NCBI GenBank assembly: GCA_020637215.1
Contig: JACJWI010000001.1
Coordinates: 868,001 to 932,000, forward strand
DNA from: Microthrixaceae bacterium
GTDB taxonomy: Bacteria; Actinomycetota; Acidimicrobiia; Acidimicrobiales; Microtrichaceae
Length of the DNA stretch: 64,000 bases
Reading direction: 5' to 3'
A program made the translations under genes and the position numbers. Positions 43,771 through 51,659 of the stretch are shown here, piece by piece (within the stretch, counting starts at the first letter, position 1; each line of letters begins with the position of its first letter). The notes beneath the pieces were generated by a model. The model had not been told where the DNA came from. It did not search any database and saw only the letters and a program-made list of their open reading frames with translations.

Positions 43771-44577
43771 TCAGGCCAGGTAGGTGTGGTGGATCCGGGC
43801 CGGATCGACCGGAGCACCATAGGCGGCGGACGCCTCGGCCACCGCCAGCTCGACCGACCCGGTGGGCGGGACGTGTGTGATGAGCAGCTGGGACACACCG
43901 TCGGCCCGGGCCAGCCGGCCGGCCTGCTCCGCGGTCATGTGCAGGTCGTCGACGTCGAAGCCGTCGGCGGCCAGCCACGTCGCCTCGCAGATGCCCAGGT
44001 CGATGCCGTCGCCCAGACGGCCGAGCGACCACGCCGGGCCGGTGTCGGCCGAGTACGCGATGGAGCGGGTGGACGCTCCATCACCCAGGTCGACATCGCC
44101 CATGTCGACGCGGATCCCCATCGTCTCGGGCGGGTGCGCCGTGCGCGAGGTGCGCACGCGCAGGGCCCCGACGGTGACGTCGGCCCCGTCGGTGATGACC
44201 GACGGGGCGAAGGCATCACCGAGGCCGTCGTGGAACACGCCGTCGAGGATGGCGAGCGTGTCGGCGGTGGTGAAGAGAGGGACGCCGTGGTGGCCGAGCA
44301 CGTAGCGCAGGGCGTTGCGCATGACCGGCACGTCGCCCCAGTGGTCGGGATGCGAGTGGCTGATGACAACCGCATCGAGCTCGGTCGGCTCCAGATGGTG
44401 CTGGAGGCTGGAGAGCACCCCCGGGCCGCAGTCGAGCAGCACTGCGGTCCCGCCGCCTCGGACGAGGTAGCCCGAGCACGCGTTGCCGGCGCCGGCGAAG
44501 GTGCCGCCGCAGCCGAGCACGGTGACCGCCAGCCGTGACGGATCCGGGACCACGTCGGTCCCCAGGTCGGTCACCAT
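43771..44577 (-). CDS. MBL-fold metallo-hydrolase (Rv1339-like)
   Basis: This 268-residue metallo-beta-lactamase-fold protein has the metal motif VVISHSHPDHWGDVPVMRNAL, a later SIAYSADTGPAW (metal-bridging Asp) and a final LLITHVPPTGS His. It begins LAVTVLGCGGTFAGAGNACSGYLVRGGGTAVLLDCGPGVLS. The Mycobacterium tuberculosis homologue in the same place, Rv1339, is reported as a cyclic-nucleotide phosphodiesterase. An RNase Z-like role is the alternative. The ATG at 44577 is preferred over the one four codons upstream. Confidence 0.85.
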   Translation of the reverse strand: MVTDLGTDVVPDPSRLAVTVLGCGGTFAGAGNACSGYLVRGGGTAVLLDCGPGVLSSLQHHLEPTELDAVVISHSHPDHWGDVPVMRNALRYVLGHHGVPLFTTADTLAILDGVFHDGLGDAFAPSVITDGADVTVGALRVRTSRTAHPPETMGIRVDMGDVDLGDGASTRSIAYSADTGPAWSLGRLGDGIDLGICEATWLAADGFDVDDLHMTAEQAGRLARADGVSQLLITHVPPTGSVELAVAEASAAYGAPVDPARIHHTYLA

Positions 44578-44616
44578 CGCTGCGTCCACGACAGCAGCCT
44601 CACGATGACAGCACCC

Positions 44617-45450
44617 TCACCACGACAGCTTCTCGGCCCGGTCGAGCTCGGGTCCGAGCAGGCGACGACCGAGCTCCTCGAACCAGTTGACGTCACCGGT
44701 GGTGATGAACTCGGCGCGCCCGCACGAGGCGCGCCCGGACGCGTCGGCGCCCGTGGCGGGCCGGGCGAGCCCGAGATCCGAGAGGACCCGGCGCACCTCG
44801 AAGGCCGTCTCGTCGGCCGAGGAGACCAGCACCACGTCGCGTCCCATCACGTCGTTGAGGGTACGGGCCAGGTACGGGTAGTGGGTGCAACCGAGCAGCA
44901 GCGTGTCGACCTTGGCCTCCCTGGCCGGCTCGAGCAGCGCCCGGGCCAGCACGTGGACCTGCTCGGAGTCGAACTCGCCCCGTTCGACGAACTCGACGAA
45001 GCCCGGACACGCGAGCGCGATCAGCTCGGCGTCGTCCGACGCGGCGGCGACGGCACGCTGATAGGCACCGGAGTTGATCGTCCCGACGGTGCCCACGACG
45101 CCCACCCGGCCGGTCACGGTGGCCTGGACCAGGGCGGTGACGCCCGGTTCGATCACCCCGATGACCGGCACCTCGAAGCGGTCCCGCAGCGAGTCGAGCG
45201 CGGCGGCCGACGCGGTGTTGCAGGCCACGACGAGCAGCTTGACCCCGCGACGCTCGACCAGCTCACGGGCGATCTGGTGGGCGAACCGGGCGACCTCGTC
45301 GAGGGGACGGGGGCCGTAGGGGTAGCGACCGGTGTCGCCCAGGTAGACGAGGTCCTCGGCCGGCAGCAGGTCGATGACGGCCCGGGCGACGGTGAGGCCG
45401 CCGAAGCCCGAGTCGAACATGCCGATGGGACCGTCACGCACGGGCTCCAC
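44617..45450 (-). CDS. murI: glutamate racemase
   Basis: This 277-residue racemase supplies D-glutamate for peptidoglycan. Both catalytic cysteines are present: LLVVACNTASAAAL (first) and LLLGCTHYPYLARTL (second). The N-terminus PIGMFDSGFGGLTVARAVIDLLPAEDLVYLGDTGRYPYG is diagnostic. The start is the GTG at 45450. It lies between cysM and the MBL gene, as in mycobacteria. Confidence 0.97.
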   Translation of the reverse strand: MEPVRDGPIGMFDSGFGGLTVARAVIDLLPAEDLVYLGDTGRYPYGPRPLDEVARFAHQIARELVERRGVKLLVVACNTASAAALDSLRDRFEVPVIGVIEPGVTALVQATVTGRVGVVGTVGTINSGAYQRAVAAASDDAELIALACPGFVEFVERGEFDSEQVHVLARALLEPAREAKVDTLLLGCTHYPYLARTLNDVMGRDVVLVSSADETAFEVRRVLSDLGLARPATGADASGRASCGRAEFITTGDVNWFEELGRRLLGPELDRAEKLSW

Positions 45451-45497
45451 GGTACCGGCGCCCGGACGTCAGATCGGGGTCGACGGCGGCCGAGCGA

Positions 45498-46445
45498 TCA
45501 GAAGTAGATGACCTTCTCGGCGTTGGCGGCGGCCTCGTCGAGGTCCAGGGTCCACGCCCCGGTCGACAGGTACTTCCAGCCGTAGTCGCTGACGATGAAG
45601 ACGATGACACCGGACTCGATCCGCGAGGCGACCTTGACCGCCCCGGCCAGAGCGGCCCCCGCGGAGATGCCGGAGAAGATCCCGACCTCGGCCATGCGGC
45701 GGGTGTACTCGAGCGACTCGCGGGGCCGCACGATCGACTTGCCGTCGAGCAGGTCGTAGCCGCCCCACTTGTCGAACACCGGTGGGATGTAGCCGTCGTC
45801 GAGGGACCGGAGGCCTTCGACCAGCTCGCCCGACGGCGGTTCGACGGCGAACACCTGGACGTCGGGGTTCTGCTCCTTGAGGAAGGTGCCGCAGCCGAGC
45901 AGTGTTCCCGAGGTGCCGAGTCCGGCGACGAAGTGTGTGATGTCAGGGACGTCGGACCAGATCTCGGGGCCGGTCGTCCGGTAGTGCGCCTGGGGGTTGG
46001 CCTCGTTGCCGTACTGGTACAGGAACACCCAGTCCGGATGCTCCTCGGACAGGGCCTGCGCCCGGCGCACCGCGCCGTTGGAGCCCTCCTCGCCCGGCGA
46101 GGGGATGATCTCGGCGCCGTAGACCTCGAGCAGTTGGCGTCGTTCGATCGACACGTTCTCGGGCAGCACGATCTTGAGGTGGTAGCCCCGGATGCGGCTG
46201 ATCATCGCCAACGCGATGCCGGTGTTGCCCGACGACGGCTCGAGGATGGTCGCGCCCGGCGACAGGGTCCCGTCAGCCTCGGTGTCGAGGATCATCGCCA
46301 GGGCGATGCGGTCCTTGACCGACCCGCCCGGGTTCTGACCCTCCATCTTGGCCAGGATGCGGACGCGCGGGTTGGGACTGAGCTGGCTGACGTCGACGAT
46401 CGGCGTGTTGCCGATCAGGTCGAGGACGGACGAGTAGACGGTCAT
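45498..46445 (-). CDS. cysM: cysteine synthase CysM-type (O-phosphoserine sulfhydrylase-like)
   Basis: This 315-residue PLP enzyme has the lysine in GQNPGGSVKDRIALAM and the substrate loop EPSSGNTGIALAM. It closely follows the M. tuberculosis CysM pattern: PENVSIERRQLLEVYGAEII, ITHFVAGLGTSGTLLGCGTFLKE, a basic residue in EGLRSLDDGYIPP that aligns with the Arg reported to bind the phosphate of O-phosphoserine, and the C-terminal SDYGWKYLSTGAW. In mycobacteria CysM takes sulfur from the thiocarboxylate protein CysO, which Mec then cuts. Mec is encoded next door here but CysO is not. The start is the ATG at 46445. Confidence 0.88.
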   Translation of the reverse strand: MTVYSSVLDLIGNTPIVDVSQLSPNPRVRILAKMEGQNPGGSVKDRIALAMILDTEADGTLSPGATILEPSSGNTGIALAMISRIRGYHLKIVLPENVSIERRQLLEVYGAEIIPSPGEEGSNGAVRRAQALSEEHPDWVFLYQYGNEANPQAHYRTTGPEIWSDVPDITHFVAGLGTSGTLLGCGTFLKEQNPDVQVFAVEPPSGELVEGLRSLDDGYIPPVFDKWGGYDLLDGKSIVRPRESLEYTRRMAEVGIFSGISAGAALAGAVKVASRIESGVIVFIVSDYGWKYLSTGAWTLDLDEAAANAEKVIYF

Positions 46446-46522
46446 TCTGGAGGCCTCCGAAACCTGACCCACATGGTAGGGATTCAGGGGTCCCGCCGAC
46501 CACTCATCCGGGTGGTCGCCCG

Positions 46523-46933
46523 TCACCGAACCAGATCGACGCGCTCCTCGGCGATCGTCCCGTCGACGATGCGGTACGACCGCAGGGTCGGCTCGTCGTC
46601 GCGCAACGACACGATCACGTAGTGCCACGAGGGGTCCGGAGCGGATGCGACATCGGTCGGCGAGGGATAGGCGTCGGTGTGGGTGTGGCTGTGCATCACC
46701 CCGACGATCGCCAGTCCGTCGTCCTCCGCAGCGCGGTCGGCCCGCAGATGGTCGACCGGGTGCACGGTGTAGACGACGGCGCTCTCGGCCGCGTTGCGGC
46801 ACGGCACGAAGCGGATCACCCGCTGCTGCGGGTCGTCCGGGTCGCCGACGAGCAGGCCGCAGGCCTCGAGCGGCAGCCCCCGCAGGGCGTGAGCGGCCAT
46901 CTCGTCGTGGAGCTCGGGGGTGATCGCCAGCAC
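46523..46933 (-). CDS. mec: JAMM/MPN metalloprotease Mec-like (CysO-cysteine peptidase)
   Basis: This 136-residue JAB1/MPN protease has its catalytic Glu in LPLEACGLLVGD and the JAMM zinc motif VMHSHTHTDAYPSPTDVASAPDPSWHYVIVSLRDDEP. Mycobacterial Mec releases cysteine from CysO-cysteine made by CysM, the next gene here. The start is taken as the GTG at 46933 (VLAITPELHDEM), because residues encoded further upstream look non-homologous and run into the divergent smpB promoter. A start further upstream cannot be excluded. Confidence 0.85.
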   Translation of the reverse strand: MLAITPELHDEMAAHALRGLPLEACGLLVGDPDDPQQRVIRFVPCRNAAESAVVYTVHPVDHLRADRAAEDDGLAIVGVMHSHTHTDAYPSPTDVASAPDPSWHYVIVSLRDDEPTLRSYRIVDGTIAEERVDLVR

Positions 46934-47013
46934 GGGCGTCAAGCGTAGGTGGTCCGGTTCACGACGGGATCCCGTGGAGGCCGATCGGCTCCGGGCGGTA
47001 CCGTGCAGCACCC

Positions 47014-47487
47014 ATGAAGCCGACCGGTACCCAGATCGTCGCCACCAACCGCCAGGCGCGACGCAACTACACGCTGGGCGACACCTTCGAGGCCGGCCTG
47101 GTGCTCAAGGGCAGCGAGGTGAAGTCGCTGCGGGAGTCGAAGGTGCAGCTCACCGACGCGTGGGCCTCGGTCGACGGCGACGAGGCCTGGCTCAACGGCC
47201 TTCACATCGCGCCGTACACGCTGGCGCAGGCCCACTCGGGCCACGAGCCGGTCCGGCGCCGCAAGCTGCTCCTGCACCGGGGTGAGATCGACCGGATCCG
47301 CATGCGCATGCAGGTCGAGCGGCTCGCTCTGGTGCCGCTGTCGCTGTACTTCAAGGACGGGCGTGTCAAGGTCGAGCTGGCTCTGGGCAAGGGCAAGAAC
47401 GTGGTCGACAAGCGCCAGGACATCGCCAAGCGCGACGCCGACCGTGAAGCCGCCCGGGAGATCTCCCGGGCCCGTCGGGGCGACTGA
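47014..47487 (+). CDS. smpB: SsrA-binding protein SmpB
   Basis: This 157-residue SmpB carries tmRNA to stalled ribosomes for trans-translation. The sequence includes IVATNRQARRNYTLGDTFEAGLVLKGSEVKSLRESKVQLTDAWA, the family block LNGLHIAPYTLAQAHSGHEPVRRRKLLLHRGEIDRI and a basic C-terminal tail KGKNVVDKRQDIAKRDADREAAREISRARRG. The ssrA tmRNA gene lies 1.6 kb downstream, so both parts of the rescue system are here. It is divergent from mec. Confidence 0.97.
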   Translation: MKPTGTQIVATNRQARRNYTLGDTFEAGLVLKGSEVKSLRESKVQLTDAWASVDGDEAWLNGLHIAPYTLAQAHSGHEPVRRRKLLLHRGEIDRIRMRMQVERLALVPLSLYFKDGRVKVELALGKGKNVVDKRQDIAKRDADREAAREISRARRGD

Positions 47488-47489
47488 CC

Positions 47490-48526
47490 GTGGCCCGCGG
47501 TCGTCGGCGCACTGTCACTGCCGCCGTTGCGGTGGCCGCTGGCGCCCTGGCCGCCGCGGCGATCCTGATCGCCGTCGCGGCGGGCTCGGACCACACGACG
47601 GTGGCAGCCGATGCCGAGCGTCACAACGCTCAGCGACCCGGCCCACCACCACTCCCACCACATCCCTGGCCCCGAGCACGGCTCCGCCGACCACCGCACC
47701 GCCCAGCACGCTGCCACCCCCCACGGTTCCGCCGACCACCGCACCTCCCAGCACCGCACCCCCGAGCACTGCAGCACACAGCACCGCACAACCATCGACG
47801 GGTGCACCCGCTCCAGCCCCGGCAGCTCCGCCAGCGCCCCCTCCTGCTCGGACCAAGGGCCCGATCTCGGTGCTGGTCACCGGCGACTCCGCCGGGTTCG
47901 CCGCGTCCTTCCCGGCCCCGGGCCCACGCGAACGCCCGCCGTACATCACCCGGATCGACCCCGCGGCGGTGATCGGCTGCGGGGTGCTGCACCGACCAGG
48001 CTTCACCCCGGTCGACCTCGCCGACGAGGGCGCCGGTGGCTTCGGGGGGTGCGCGACGCAGTACCGCGGCGAGCTCGCCGGCCTGGCCCGTCGGCCGAAC
48101 TGGATGGTGATGTTCTCCGGGGGTTGGGAGCACCTGCCCTGGATCGCTCCCGGGGCGACCGAGCCGCTCCCCGCCCTCTCCCCTGAGCTCCGTCGCCAGA
48201 TCGTCGACGAGCTGGTCCGCCGGGCCGACGGGGCGATGAGCATCGGGACGAGAACCGCGTTCGTGTCCTGGGCATGCCCGTCGGGGGTCGCCCCCACCCG
48301 GACCGGGGACTACGCCCGCTGGTACGACCAGATCCTGCGCGAAGCCGTCGCCCGTGCTCGCGGCGCCATCGTCATCGAGCCCACCGACCGGGTGTGCGTG
48401 GGTGGGGACCCCGGCGCGGCCGCCACTCCGGAGAAGGACTGGGCGTTCGCCGGCACCCAGCACCCGCACGACCGCCGCTGGCTCTGGAACGAGTGGCTGG
48501 GCCCGATCCTGCTCGCCAACAGCTGA
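47490..48526 (+). pseudogene. exported SGNH-hydrolase-like protein with a frameshift in a Pro/Thr linker
   Basis: The GTG at 47490, two bases after the smpB stop, opens a signal-anchor (TVTAAVAVAAGALAAAAILIAVAAG) in frame 3. The rest of the protein, a Pro/Thr linker (TTTPTTSLAPSTAPPTTAPPS onward) and a hydrolase-like domain, is in frame 2. The domain carries VLVTGDSAGF (SGNH block I Ser), NWMVMFSGGWEHLPW and FAGTQHPHDRRWLWNEWL (block V-like His) and ends at 48526. The frame change lies at about 47620-47665, in the Pro/Thr-coding tract. No start codon suits frame 2 alone. This may be a true frameshift or an indel error in a low-complexity tract. The family resembles SGNH domains of actinobacterial acyltransferases. 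Confidence 0.65.
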
Positions 48527-48716
48527 GCGCCCGACTCCAGTTCTCTCGGGCGGGCCGGGCCGGTACCCGAACCGGGTTCGCATCCGGCTGGGCCGTTCGG
48601 CCCATTTCGCCCAACGCGCTCCAGTCCCAACGCCCCATTGTCCGAAGGGTGTCACGGGTCGACGCCCGTCGACCCCGGTTCCCACCGACGCAGCACCAGA
48701 CAGAAGGACGGCACCA

Positions 48717-48899
48717 ATGGTCCAGTACGAGTTCCTCAAGGCCTGGCTCTCCGCACAGGCCCGCACCGAGCGAGGCGCCTCCCTCGTGGAGTACGCACTC
48801 CTCGTGGCCCTCATCGCGGTGGTGTGCATCGCCGCCATCTCGTTCATCGGCACCTCGGCCAGCAGCAAGTTCAGCGAGATCGGCAACTCGATCCAGTAG
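48717..48899 (+). CDS. Flp/Fap type IVb pilin subunit
   Basis: This 60-residue pilin has a short charged start and the typical Flp core RGASLVEYALLVALIAVVCIAAISFIG, in which prepilin peptidase would cut after the Gly so that Ala-Ser-Leu-Val-Glu5 begins the mature pilin. The ATG at 48717 is preceded by an AGAAGGA ribosome-binding site. No tad/cpa secretion genes lie in this window, so the assembly machinery must be elsewhere. Confidence 0.88.
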   Translation: MVQYEFLKAWLSAQARTERGASLVEYALLVALIAVVCIAAISFIGTSASSKFSEIGNSIQ

Positions 48900-48927
48900 C
48901 GCTCGCTCTCGGGCAGCGGGCAACCCG

Positions 48928-48958
48928 TCGGCCGGTGACCACGTCGGTCACCGGCCGA
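48928..48958 (+). terminator. hairpin terminator after the Flp pilin
   Basis: TCGGCCGGTGACC pairs with GGTCACCGGCCGA over 13 bp around an ACGTC loop, 29 bp after the pilin stop. It separates the pilin gene from ssrA. Confidence 0.75.
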
Positions 48959-49045
48959 TGCGCGTGGCGGGAAGGCACGGGATCACAGCCGCCGGAATCC
49001 GGGCGACCGGTGTCGGCCCGGGCCGGTACGATGGCGGACACACAC

Positions 49046-49434
49046 GGGGCTGACTGGTTTCGACGTTGGGACCTGGAAGTCGAGCGTGCGACCCGAGTTG
49101 TCTCGGACTCGTTAAACAGGGACACACAAAGAACCGCCGACAACGAGCAGTTCGCTCTCGCCGCCTGATCCTTCAGGTGACGTAGAGGAAAATCGTGACC
49201 AGCGATGGCGCACGGGGCCGGACCCCCACAGCCCGGCAACAGAAGTGGGGGTGGACCGCAGGGAGAGACCGCTGACGGCGTGAAAGACCGCTGACGCCGG
49301 GGAAAGACCCGGCAGTGGGCCCTTCGGGGCCGGCCGACCCGCCGGTTCAGCTGCTGTGAGCTGAGAAGTCGGGAATGGTCGTAGCAGGTTCGGTGACCAC
49401 CTGGCGGACGGGGGTTCGATTCCCCCCAGCTCCA
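49046..49434 (+). ncRNA. ssrA: transfer-messenger RNA (tmRNA, SsrA)
   Basis: The 5' end GGGGCTGACTGGTTTCGAC and 3' end TTCGATTCCCCCCAGCTCC, then A, form the alanyl-tRNA-like part (GGGGCTG pairs with CAGCTCC). The internal reading frame ends FALAA-stop at 49166-49168. The encoded tag is probably DTQRTADNEQFALAA preceded by the tmRNA-delivered Ala, which ends in the LAA degron recognised by ClpX/ClpP. CCA is not encoded. The 3' end doubles as the attachment site of a small integrated element. smpB lies upstream on the same strand. Confidence 0.95.
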
Positions 49435-49437
49435 CGA
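49418..49437 (+). repeat. att-like direct repeat, ssrA-proximal copy
   Basis: This 20-bp sequence (tmRNA T-arm 3' half and acceptor strand) is identical to 51660-51679. The bases flanking the match differ on both sides, so the identity is bounded at exactly 20 bp. Confidence 0.8.
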
Positions 49438-49439
49438 TC

Positions 49440-49478
49440 AGGTATCCGGGGGTGTCGGTGAGAGCCCCTCGGATACCT
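49440..49478 (+). terminator. hairpin just inside the ssrA-proximal end of the element
   Basis: AGGTATCCG-GGGG pairs with CCCC-TCGGATACCT with one mismatch. It starts three bases past the attL repeat and therefore currently terminates ssrA. It belongs to the element, not to the original ssrA locus. Confidence 0.65.
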
Positions 49479-49481
49479 ACA

Positions 49482-50165
49482 ATGCCTGCAAACAAAAGGA
49501 ATTCTGGCACCGGGATGATCTGCCAGATTCCGAGACGTACCGAGGGTGTTGCTTTCCAGGTTGCTTTCCCTCTGCGACGCCGGCGCGCCGAGCTGGTCGT
49601 CACCCTCGACGGCAACGTCCGCCAACGCGACCCGGCCGAGCGAAGGGCTCTCGCGGAGCTGCGTGCTGGGTCGGTCCCGAAGGCCGTCGCCTGGTACGCA
49701 CGCAACGATCGCGTCCAGGTGCAGTCCAGCCGGGTCGACACCCTCGTCGCCATGACCGACGCCTGGAGCACCGACCTGGCCGCCGGTCACGACACCGCGC
49801 TGCTCGCATGGCGGCGGCAGGACGTCGCCGACCTCAACCGGCTCGCCTGCGAATGCTGGGACAAGCTCGGTCGCCTCCCCGGCGACGACGTCAAGGTCAA
49901 CGGCGGCCGCTCCTACGCCACCGGTGACCGCCTCGTCGCCCTCGCCCCGAACCCGCAAGCGGGGATTGTCACCAGCGAGCCCCTCACAGCGGTCGAGGTG
50001 GACCGAGACTCGATGGTCGTGAGCACTACCGATGGCCGTGAGGTCACCGCCGCCGAGCGAGAGATCGCCAAGCTCACCCCCGACGCCAACGCCGAACACC
50101 TCGAACACATCCAGGCCCGCAACGCCGAGCGCGCCGCTGGCCGTGACCGCGGCCTCGACCTGTAG
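49482..50165 (+). pseudogene. MobF-type conjugative relaxase/helicase (TraA), C-terminal fragment
   Basis: This stretch matches the helicase portion of actinobacterial MobF relaxases, reading VVTLDGNVRQRDPAERRALAELRAGSVPKAVAWYARNDRVQVQSSRVDTLVAMTDAWSTDLAAGHDTALLAWRRQDVADLNRLACECWDKLGRL. It continues into the oligonucleotide-binding stretch SYATGDRLVALAPNPQAGIVTSEPLTAVEVDRD and stops at 50165. Intact members exceed 1000 residues. The relaxase domain, Walker A and most helicase motifs are missing. It starts just inside the attL repeat and is not expected to be functional. Confidence 0.78.
49548..49570 (+). repeat. arm-type tandem motif near the element left end
   Basis: The motif GTTGCTTTCC occurs twice in tandem (GTTGCTTTCC-AG-GTTGCTTTCCC with one shared base). 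The whole 23-bp unit recurs with a single change at 51580-51602 in the same orientation. Direct repeats inside both ends of an integrated element are typical integrase arm sites. Confidence 0.6.
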
Positions 50166-50248
50166 CCGACCCCGCTGGTGCCTGACGCCAACTCGACCAA
50201 CCCACCACCGAGGAGCACCGATCGGGACTCGATCTCCGGGTTGGTCGG

Positions 50249-51508
50249 TCAGGGACCGAGCGCGGTGATCGGTACGACGTGGACGCCATCGGTGCGCTTG
50301 CCGCCGCCTCCCGTCGCGGTGACCACGACGAGGGCCGCCGGGTGGCCATGTCGGTCGATGTCGATCTCGGCGGCGAAGTCGAGCAGACCCCGGGCTGCGC
50401 CGTCGATGACGGCTTGATCGCCAGTGAGCTTGACCTCGAAGGCCGCCCACCCGTTCGGGGTCTCCACGATCGCGTCGACCTCTTTGCGGCCGTGCACCTC
50501 GCGCCAGGTGGAGATCGTCCCGTCAAGGGGCTGGGCGTAGACGCGCAGATCGCGCAGCGCGAGCGCTTCGAAGTGGAACCCGGCGGCGTTCAAGTCGGCG
50601 AGCAGATCCTTGGAGCCCACACCGAGCGCGGCGGGGCCGAGCGAGGGATCGACGAAGTAGCGGGCCGGCGCCTCGCGGAGTCTTGTGCGTGACCTCATGT
50701 GTGGCCGCCATGAGGGGGAGTTCTCGGTGAGCTTCAACCGGTCGAGCGCATCCAGGTACGCACTGACAGTCTCCTTGGCGGGCTGCCCGTCGTTGCCGGC
50801 GATGTCGGCGCCCAGCTCGGTGAGCTTGATTGGCTGGCCGACGCCGCGACCGAGTGAGGCAAGGGTTCGGCGGAGCCGCTCGGGGGCTCGGCGGATGGTG
50901 CCGAGGCTGGGGATGTCGACTTCGACGATCTGGCGGAAGTAGTCGGTGAGCCAACGTCGGGCGAACCGCTCGTCTTCGCCCAGCAGTGCTGGCCAGCCGC
51001 CGATCACGATCCGTTCCATCAACTCGGGGACGGTGACCGTGGTGAGCCTGGCGCGCTGGTCCTCCCCCCTCAGCAGGGCCGCGAGCGAGACCTCGCCGGT
51101 GGAGTGGCCGGTCTCGAACAGGCTCATCGGACGCATCGGCAACGTGCTGATCCGGCCGGCGCCAGAGTGCAGCTCGCGGGCGTCGGTCGGTGTCGCGGAA
51201 CCGGTCAGGATGTAGAGCCCACGTCGGCGCAGGTCGTCGACGTGGCGGCGAACGTGATCCCAGATCTCGGGAACGCGCTGCCACTCGTCGAAGAGGATCG
51301 GGGTGGGTTCGTCGAACAGCCCGTCGGGATCCAGACCAACCTGAGCCCTGGCGGCAGCGTTCGTGTCGAAACGAACGACGCTCGCGGCCCGTTGCGACGC
51401 CGTCTCGGTCTTGCCGCATCCCTTCGGTCCCTCGATGAGCACGGCGCCGCTGGACGACAGACGTTCGGCGAGTTCGGTGTCCACCACCCGAGCCAGGTAC
51501 TCGACCAT
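50249..51508 (-). CDS. AAA ATPase with DUF4143 domain, element cargo
   Basis: This 419-residue P-loop ATPase of the AAA_14/DUF4143 family has Walker A VLIEGPKGCGKTETASQ (about aa 22-38), Walker B PTPILFDEWQRVPEIWDHVRRHVD, sensor LYILTGSATPTDARE, and a C-terminal DUF4143 domain with LHGRK-like EVHGRKEVDAIVETPNGWAAFEVKLTGD, a nuclease-like beta-core sequence. The family is widespread on mobile DNA. No function is established. The ATG at 51508 is preceded by two TGTCAAAA repeats that look like an operator. Confidence 0.85.
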   Translation of the reverse strand: MVEYLARVVDTELAERLSSSGAVLIEGPKGCGKTETASQRAASVVRFDTNAAARAQVGLDPDGLFDEPTPILFDEWQRVPEIWDHVRRHVDDLRRRGLYILTGSATPTDARELHSGAGRISTLPMRPMSLFETGHSTGEVSLAALLRGEDQRARLTTVTVPELMERIVIGGWPALLGEDERFARRWLTDYFRQIVEVDIPSLGTIRRAPERLRRTLASLGRGVGQPIKLTELGADIAGNDGQPAKETVSAYLDALDRLKLTENSPSWRPHMRSRTRLREAPARYFVDPSLGPAALGVGSKDLLADLNAAGFHFEALALRDLRVYAQPLDGTISTWREVHGRKEVDAIVETPNGWAAFEVKLTGDQAVIDGAARGLLDFAAEIDIDRHGHPAALVVVTATGGGGKRTDGVHVVPITALGP

Positions 51509-51520
51509 GAGGAAGGTCTA

Positions 51521-51554
51521 CCATTTTGACAGACCAGGATCGCCGTTTTTGACA
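51521..51554. promoter_or_regulatory. paired TGTCAAAA direct repeats upstream of the DUF4143 ATPase
   Basis: On the gene's strand, TGTCAAAATGG and TGTCAAAAACGG occur 22 bp apart (two helical turns), within 50 bp of the start codon. The arrangement suggests binding of a dimeric regulator. The regulator is unknown. Confidence 0.45.
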
Positions 51555-51579
51555 CCCTGAAGTCCCTGTTCTTGACGAC

Positions 51580-51602
51580 GTTGCTTTCCCGGTTGCTTTC
51601 CC
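51580..51602 (+). repeat. arm-type tandem motif near the element right end
   Basis: It matches 49548-49570 at 22 of 23 positions and lies 57 bp from the distal att repeat. Confidence 0.6.
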
Positions 51603-51659
51603 AGGGTCCCCATCGGCCTGAGACCTCATGCAGCTACTGGCAGTTCTCAACTGGAACTG

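Noticed and set aside
47640..47800. Short repeated units that looked like a CRISPR or VNTR array
   Set aside because: The units are imperfect Pro/Thr codon repeats (ACC/CCG/CCC) coding for a linker, with no spacer-repeat regularity.
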